A DNA stretch of 10,362 nucleotides from Actinomycetota bacterium (GTDB lineage Bacteria; Actinomycetota; Acidimicrobiia; Acidimicrobiales; SZUA-35), in assembly GCA_027730885.1 (NCBI GenBank), contig JAQCHM010000086.1, positions 1 to 10,362 of the forward strand, in the 5' to 3' direction. Both the position numbers and the translations under genes were made by a program. Under the pieces are notes generated by a model, which searched no databases, was not told where the DNA came from, and was given only the letters and a program-made list of their open reading frames with translations. Shown in pieces: positions 5,689 through 10,362 of the stretch (the first letter of the stretch is position 1; the number at the start of each line of letters is the position of its first letter).

Positions 5689-7063
5689 CGAGGCGCAACT
5701 CGTCAGTGTCGAGTCGGGCGGCGAACCGATCTCGCTGGACGGCGACGGGCGCTGCTCCCCCGCTTCCGGGCGTCGTTCGGCCACGGGCAGAGCGACCCGG
5801 CTCGAACAAGGCGACCGCGTCGGGGCCCAGGCCGTCGTGTCCTGCGACGAGGTCGGGAAGGGAGGCCTCCCCGCTGAGAGCACGGCGAACCAATTCGCCG
5901 ACGACAGCGTGAGCCGCGCGGAAGGGCATCCCGCTTCGAACCAGGTATTCAGCGAGATCAGTGGCGACCGAGTAGGGAGAGTCGGCGCCTGCCGCCATGG
6001 TGTCGGTGTGGAAGGTCAACGTCGACACCATGCCGCCGAGTGCGAGGAGCGTGAGGCGAACGGTGTCGACCGCGTCGAACAGCGGTTCCTTGTCCTCCTG
6101 CAAGTCCTTGTTGTAGGTGAGCGGCAGGCCTTTCAGGGTGGTGAGCAACCCGGCCAGGTGGCCGACCAATCGCCCGGCCTTGCCACGGGCCAACTCCGCG
6201 ATGTCAGGGTTCTTCTTCTGCGGCATCATCGACGACCCGGTCGAGAAGCCGTCGTCGAGCCCGATGAAGCCGAACTCCTGGGAAGCCCAGAGAATCAACT
6301 CCTCGCCCATCCGCGACAGGTGGATGCCCAGCATCGCCAGGCTGTAGAGCGAGTCGGCGACGAAGTCGCGGTCGCTGACGGCGTCCAGTGAATTCTCGAA
6401 CCGGGCCGCGAAACCCAGGGCCGCTGCGGTGTGATCGGGATCCAGCGGCAACGACGAACCGGCCAACGCCCCCGCGCCCAAGGGCGAAACGTCGGCCCGG
6501 CGCACGGTCTCGATGATGCGATCGACATCCCGCGACAGCGCCCAGCCGTGGGCCAGCAGATGATGGGCCAGCATCACCGGCATCGCCTGCTGCAAGTGGG
6601 TGTAGCCCGGCAGGTAGGCATCGGGATGGGCGTCGGCCTGGGCCAGGAGGGTACGTTGGAACCTGAGCACCAGCGCGGCGACGCCGCGGAGTTCGGCCTT
6701 GGTCCAGAGTCGCAGGTCGGTGGCCACCTGGTCGTTACGGCTGCGGCCGGTGTGCAGCTTGGCGCCGGCCGGCTCGAGTTCGGTGGTCCGGCGTTCGACC
6801 GCGGTGTGGATGTCCTCGTCGGATGGCACGAAGACAAAGGTGCCATCGTCCATCTCGGCTCGGACCCGGTCGAGGGCAATGGCGATGGCGTCGCGTTCAG
6901 CCTCCGAGAGCAGGCCGACCGACGCCAGCATGGACACGTGGGCCTGGCTCCCGGCGATGTCCTCGCGATACATCCGCCGGTCGAAGGGCAGCGAATCGTT
7001 GAGGGCCTGGAGCGCCTCGGTCGGGCCTCCCTCGAACCGGCCGTGCCAGAGCGTCTTGGCCAC
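5681..7063 (-). CDS. argH: Argininosuccinate lyase
   Basis: ArgH catalyses the last step of arginine synthesis, splitting argininosuccinate into arginine and fumarate, as a homotetramer of the fumarase/aspartase superfamily. The 460-residue product is full length. It begins AKTLWHGRFEGGPTEALQAL and carries HTGRSRNDQVATD (104-116), GYTHLQQAMP (153-162, with the catalytic-region His156) and the superfamily signature GSSMMPQKKNP (276-286), whose mobile-loop serine acts in catalysis. It ends with the usual RTTPGSGGAAPVAVQRDRFA segment. The start is GTG at 7063, directly abutting the argG TAG with no spacer and no strong Shine-Dalgarno, so translation is probably coupled to argG. The common LWGGRF near the N terminus is LWHGRF here, outside the known active-site motifs. 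Confidence 0.98.
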   Translation of the reverse strand: MAKTLWHGRFEGGPTEALQALNDSLPFDRRMYREDIAGSQAHVSMLASVGLLSEAERDAIAIALDRVRAEMDDGTFVFVPSDEDIHTAVERRTTELEPAGAKLHTGRSRNDQVATDLRLWTKAELRGVAALVLRFQRTLLAQADAHPDAYLPGYTHLQQAMPVMLAHHLLAHGWALSRDVDRIIETVRRADVSPLGAGALAGSSLPLDPDHTAAALGFAARFENSLDAVSDRDFVADSLYSLAMLGIHLSRMGEELILWASQEFGFIGLDDGFSTGSSMMPQKKNPDIAELARGKAGRLVGHLAGLLTTLKGLPLTYNKDLQEDKEPLFDAVDTVRLTLLALGGMVSTLTFHTDTMAAGADSPYSVATDLAEYLVRSGMPFRAAHAVVGELVRRALSGEASLPDLVAGHDGLGPDAVALFEPGRSARGRTTPGSGGAAPVAVQRDRFAARLDTDELRLGG

Positions 7064-8290
7064 CTAAACGCCGCGCTTCTTGGCCAGGGTGCGCAGCCGC
7101 AGCGCGTGAAGCTTGATGAAGCCGTCGGCGTCTGCCTGGTTGTACGCGCCACCATCGTCCTCGAAGGTCGCGATCTTCTCGTCGAAGAGTGAGTCGGGAC
7201 TCTTGCGGCCGGCGATCTCGACGTTGCCCTTGTAGAGCTTCACGCGCACGGTGCCGTTGACGGAGGCCTGCGTGGCGTCGATCATGAGCTGCAACATCTT
7301 GCGCTCCGGACTCCACCAGTACCCGTTGTAGATGAGACTGGCGTAACGCGGCATGAGGTCGTCCTTGAGGTGGGCGACCTCCCGGTCGAGCGTCAAGGAT
7401 TCGATGGCCCGGTGGGCCCGCATCATGATGGTTCCGCCCGGCGTCTCGTAGGCGCCGCGGCTCTTGATGCCGACGTAGCGATTCTCGACGATGTCGAGAC
7501 GCCCGACGCCATTGGCGCCGCCGATGGCATTGAGGTGTGTGAGCACCTCGGCCGGGCTCATCGCCCTGTCGTCGATGCCGACGATGTCGCCACCGGCGTA
7601 GGTGAGCTCCAGATAGGTCGGGTCGTTCGGCGCGGCCTCGGGGCTCACGGACCAGCGCCACATCTCCGACGGCGGCTCGGTCCAGGGGTCTTCGAGCTGC
7701 CCACCCTCGTAGGAGATGTGGAGCAGATTGGCGTCCATCGAGAAGGGCGACTTGGTGCCTCGTTTCTGCTCGATCGGGATATTGCGTTGCTCGGCGTATG
7801 CCATCAGCTTCTCCCGGCTGAGCAGGTCCCACTCCCGCCAGGGCGCGATGACCTTGATGTCGGGTGCCAGCGCGTAGGCGCCGAGCTCGAACCGGACCTG
7901 GTCGTTGCCCTTCCCGGTTGCCCCATGACTGACCGCGTCGGCGTTCGTCTCAGCGGCGACCTCGACCAGACGCTTGGCGATCAACGGCCGGGCGATCGAG
8001 GTGCCCAGCAGGTACTCGCCCTCGTAGATCGTGTTGGCTCGGAACATTGGGAAGACGAAATCTCGGACGAACTCTTCGCGGACGTCGTCGATGAAGATGT
8101 GCTCGGGCGCCACCCCCATGGCCAGCGCTTTCTCACGGGCTGGATCGAGTTCCTCGCCCTGCCCGAGGTCGGCGGTGTAGGTGACGACTTCGCAGTCGTA
8201 GTTGTCCCGCAACCACTGGAGGATCACCGAGGTGTCGAGACCGCCCGAGTAGGCGAGAACCACCCGGTTGATGTTGGTGTGCTTTGACAT
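7064..8290 (-). CDS. argG: Argininosuccinate synthase
   Basis: ArgG joins citrulline and aspartate with ATP to form argininosuccinate. The 408-residue product is full length for the family. It has the N-type ATP pyrophosphatase P-loop AYSGGLDTS (13-21), YEGEYLLGTSIARP (89-102) and SHGATGKGNDQVRFE (121-135), all typical of the type I enzyme. The ATG at 8290 is preceded by GGAG (8300-8303) at 9 bases, one of the few convincing Shine-Dalgarno sites in the window. The 65 bases separating it from the argR stop contain a small GC hairpin (gggcc / ggccc, 8332-8344) with a TTTT only about a dozen bases later. That is a poor terminator, so read-through from argR seems likely. No obvious ARG box is seen in that gap. 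Confidence 0.98.
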   Translation of the reverse strand: MSKHTNINRVVLAYSGGLDTSVILQWLRDNYDCEVVTYTADLGQGEELDPAREKALAMGVAPEHIFIDDVREEFVRDFVFPMFRANTIYEGEYLLGTSIARPLIAKRLVEVAAETNADAVSHGATGKGNDQVRFELGAYALAPDIKVIAPWREWDLLSREKLMAYAEQRNIPIEQKRGTKSPFSMDANLLHISYEGGQLEDPWTEPPSEMWRWSVSPEAAPNDPTYLELTYAGGDIVGIDDRAMSPAEVLTHLNAIGGANGVGRLDIVENRYVGIKSRGAYETPGGTIMMRAHRAIESLTLDREVAHLKDDLMPRYASLIYNGYWWSPERKMLQLMIDATQASVNGTVRVKLYKGNVEIAGRKSPDSLFDEKIATFEDDGGAYNQADADGFIKLHALRLRTLAKKRGV

Positions 8291-8356
8291 ACTGGGGAAC
8301 TCCGGAAGGGGTGAGAAAAGGGCGAGTGGGTGGGCCTCGGGCCCGATGGCGGACGG

Positions 8357-8821
8357 CTAGAGGCCGGCGGTTCGGTGGAGGAACTCGGCGAGGGCGCGTC
8401 CGCTGTCCTGTACCGCGATCGCGAGCAGGGTGTCGTCGCCGGCGACGGTACCCAACAGCAGCTCGAGTCCCGCACGGTCGAGGGCCGACGCGACGACGTG
8501 GGCCGAACCTGGCGGGGTCCGCAACACGATGAGGTCGCTCGACCGGTCGACCTGCACGACCCACTCGCTCAACACGCGTCTGAGATGATCGCTCGGAGCG
8601 AGCTGGTCGGTTGGCAGCTCGGGTATCGCGTAGACCGTCGTCCCCCCGGGGATTCGAACCTTGATCGCTCCCAGGTCCTCGAGATCGCGCGAGACGGTGG
8701 CCTGGGTCGCAGCGATGCCATCGCCGGCGAGCAGTTCGACGAGTTGCTGCTGACTACCGATCCCATGGTCGGTCAGGTACTGGGCGACGCGGTGCTGACG
8801 TTGCGCCTTCGACGCGGCCAT
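8357..8821 (-). CDS. argR: Arginine repressor
   Basis: ArgR is a hexameric DNA-binding protein that represses arginine genes when it binds arginine. The 154-residue product has an N-terminal winged helix-turn-helix with the signature ATQATVSRDLEDLGAIKVR (38-56). A C-terminal oligomerisation and arginine-binding domain follows, with PGSAHVVASALD and GTVAGDDTLL (124-133), whose paired Asp residues contact arginine in the family. The ATG at 8821 shares one base with the argF stop (TGATG), implying translational coupling. The frame stays open 48 codons upstream, but those residues overlap argF and do not resemble ArgR. Lying between argF and argG, it is likely to control its own operon, with operators expected upstream of the first arg gene, outside the window. 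Confidence 0.97.
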   Translation of the reverse strand: MAASKAQRQHRVAQYLTDHGIGSQQQLVELLAGDGIAATQATVSRDLEDLGAIKVRIPGGTTVYAIPELPTDQLAPSDHLRRVLSEWVVQVDRSSDLIVLRTPPGSAHVVASALDRAGLELLLGTVAGDDTLLAIAVQDSGRALAEFLHRTAGL

Positions 8822-9726
8822 CAGGCGATTCCGTTCTGTTCGGCGATCCAGGCGAGCACGCCGCGGGCCGATCGTAGCCGGTTCGCTGCCTGCGGCCAGA
8901 TCCGACTCTGGGGCCCGTCGAGCACCGATGCCGCGACCTCCTCCCCACGATGCGCCGGCAGACAATGCATGAAGACGGCCCTCGGACCGGCAACCGACAG
9001 AAGCCGATCATCGACGCAGAACCCCTCGAAATCGCGAAGCCTGCGTTCGCGCTCGGCTTCCTGACCCATCGAGACCCACGTGTCGGTGTACACCACATCG
9101 GCCCCTTCGAGCGCCTCGCCGGCGTGCTCGAAGCTCTCCACCAGCACTCCGGCAAGGGTGAGCCGGTCGAGATCCCGGTCGGAGAACCGGTAACCCGACG
9201 GGGACGCGACCCGAGTGGTTCCCCCCAGGTAGCCGACCGCGAGCGCCAGCGAACGCGTGACGTTGTTGGCGTCACCGACATAGGTCACGACCTTGCCCTC
9301 CACCGAACCGAGCTCGGCCCGGATGGTGAGAACGTCCGCGATCGCCTGGAGAGGGTGTCCTTCATCTGACAACAGATTGATGACGGGGGCGACATCGAGG
9401 GCTGCCATGCGCTCGAGGACGGAGTGTCGGAAGACCCGCGCACAGATCGCATGGTGGTAACACGCCAGCGTCCGTGCGATGTCCTCCGCCGTCTCACGCT
9501 TGTCGATACCGACCTCGTCGCCGACGATGTACACCGGATGACCTCCGAGCTGCACGACGGCGATCTCGGTCGAGTTCCGGGTGCGGGCCGACGGCTTCTC
9601 GAAGAGACAGGCAACTCCCCGGCCGGCGTAGGGCGCACCGAGTGTCTCGGGCGCGGCCTCGCATCGCTCGATCACCGCGCCGAGTTCATCGGGGGTGAGG
9701 TCGTCGATCTCCAGGAGATGGCGCAC
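8821..9726 (-). CDS. argF: Ornithine carbamoyltransferase
   Basis: ArgF transfers the carbamoyl group from carbamoyl phosphate to ornithine, making citrulline, as a cytosolic trimer. The 301-residue product from GTG 9726 has the carbamoyl phosphate loop FEKPSARTRNS (42-52, SxRTR form), RVFRHS (97-102), the HPLQAIAD motif (124-131), GDANNVTRSL (151-160), the ornithine-binding loop DTWVSMGQE (215-223) and HCLPAHRGEEV (254-264) with the catalytic Cys. These mark a true ornithine enzyme, not an aspartate or N-acetylornithine transcarbamylase. The frame is open much further upstream, but the sequence before RHLLEIDDL overlaps argD and is not family-like. GTG 9726 leaves an 8-base gap to the argD stop; TTG 9732 is an alternative. 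No strong Shine-Dalgarno is visible. Confidence 0.97.
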   Translation of the reverse strand: MRHLLEIDDLTPDELGAVIERCEAAPETLGAPYAGRGVACLFEKPSARTRNSTEIAVVQLGGHPVYIVGDEVGIDKRETAEDIARTLACYHHAICARVFRHSVLERMAALDVAPVINLLSDEGHPLQAIADVLTIRAELGSVEGKVVTYVGDANNVTRSLALAVGYLGGTTRVASPSGYRFSDRDLDRLTLAGVLVESFEHAGEALEGADVVYTDTWVSMGQEAERERRLRDFEGFCVDDRLLSVAGPRAVFMHCLPAHRGEEVAASVLDGPQSRIWPQAANRLRSARGVLAWIAEQNGIA

Positions 9727-9734
9727 AGGCAAGC

Positions 9735-10362
9735 TCAGGCGGTGAGTTCGTCGAGAACGCTGCCCAGGACGGCGACTGCTTCGGCGATGTGCTCGGGCGT
9801 GATGATGAGCGGAGGAGCAAGGCGAAGCGCGGTCGCCGTAACGCCGTTGACGACCAGCCCCGCTTCCAGACACTTCGCGGCGGCGACCCGGGCATCAATG
9901 CCATTGAGCTCGACGGCCAGCAACAGGCCCAGCCCGCGGACGTCGGCAACCTGGGGCAACACCGAGATCGCTCGCTTGATCTGCTCGCCCGCAGCCTGGG
10001 ACAGTGCGGGCGCGTCGATGGCCTGCATCGTTTCGAGCACCGCCCGCGCCGCCGAGGTCGCCATCGGCTGACCACCGTAAGTCGTGGCGTGGTCCCCCGG
10101 TTGGAACGCGGAGGCGACCTCGCGCTTGGCCCAGCACGCTCCGATCGGCATGCCATTGCCCAGGGCCTTGGCCATGGAAACGACGTCGGGCAGGAGATCG
10201 AAGTGCTGGAAGCCGAACCACCGGCCCGTCCGGGCGAAGCCGGTCTGCACTTCGTCGACCATCATGAGGATGCCTCGCTCGTCGCAGATCCGGCGGACGC
10301 CGGCGAAGTACTCGAGGGTTGCCGGATTGACGCCACCCTCGCCCTGGACAGGCTCAAGGAGG
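9735..10362 (-). CDS. argD: Acetylornithine aminotransferase, C-terminal half (partial)
   Basis: ArgD is a PLP-dependent class III aminotransferase making N-acetylornithine from N-acetylglutamate semialdehyde and glutamate. Only the last 208 residues are in the window; the frame stays open to the right edge. They contain LEPVQGEGGVNPAT, the PLP-binding Asp in DEVQTGFARTG, the Schiff-base Lys in SMAKALGNGMPIG, TTYGGQPMATSAA and a C-terminal LRLAPPLIITPEHIAEAVAVL segment, all in family order. In this family the same fold also serves ornithine or succinylornithine aminotransferases, but the position ahead of argF in an arg operon supports the biosynthetic ArgD. The N-terminal half and probably argB, argJ and argC lie beyond the edge. 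Confidence 0.95.
   Translation of the reverse strand, partial: LLEPVQGEGGVNPATLEYFAGVRRICDERGILMMVDEVQTGFARTGRWFGFQHFDLLPDVVSMAKALGNGMPIGACWAKREVASAFQPGDHATTYGGQPMATSAARAVLETMQAIDAPALSQAAGEQIKRAISVLPQVADVRGLGLLLAVELNGIDARVAAAKCLEAGLVVNGVTATALRLAPPLIITPEHIAEAVAVLGSVLDELTA

Noticed and set aside
5555..8287. Large plus-strand frames opposite argH and argG (5555-6391, 6431-7192, 7370-8287)
   Set aside because: They lie entirely antisense to genes with complete family motifs, and their products show no domain or start signal.
8332..8344. Hairpin between argR and argG as an intrinsic terminator
   Set aside because: The stem is only 5 bp with a 3-base loop, and the TTTT run is about a dozen bases further on, so termination there is unlikely.

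Overview
The window reads as a high-GC actinobacterial chromosome segment. The 16S fragment and the protein styles are most like class Acidimicrobiia (Ilumatobacter and relatives). That placement is from memory of signatures and is not a database result. Nothing mobile, phage-like or CRISPR-like is visible.

Layout from left to right. The left edge is the 5' half of a 16S rRNA gene on the minus strand (1-788). Behind it lies a 362-base non-coding stretch holding a candidate rrn promoter, a boxA-like antitermination element and several hairpins. Next is tyrS (tyrosyl-tRNA synthetase, minus), whose product ends just upstream of the rrn promoter. The roughly 270 bases upstream of tyrS are non-coding and rich in inverted repeats. 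Divergent from tyrS is a plus-strand gene for an unrecognised single-pass membrane protein with a six-copy 15-bp repeat (about 2774-3448). It converges on a minus-strand Nudix hydrolase gene (3467-4024). A plus-strand locus at 4151-5084 encodes a second membrane-anchored protein that looks split by a frameshift, possibly with an internal deletion.

From 5005 to the right edge everything is on the minus strand. In transcription order it is argD (cut by the window edge), argF, argR, argG, argH and mpg (3-methyladenine DNA glycosylase). Junctions are tight: 8-base gap, 1-base overlap, 65-base gap, direct abutment, then a probable 8-base overlap. This looks like one operon for the last steps of arginine synthesis with its own repressor. 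ArgD makes N-acetylornithine, ArgF converts ornithine to citrulline, ArgG makes argininosuccinate and ArgH releases arginine and fumarate. argC, argJ and argB would be expected just beyond the right edge.

The order arg genes, then mpg, then tyrS recalls the arrangement in other actinobacteria such as Mycobacterium. What differs here is the 16S gene directly after tyrS and the small uncharacterised genes between mpg and tyrS. Most of the window is ordinary core genome. The parts most worth a second look are the broken gene at 4151-5084, the hairpin-rich tyrS upstream region and the two uncharacterised membrane proteins.
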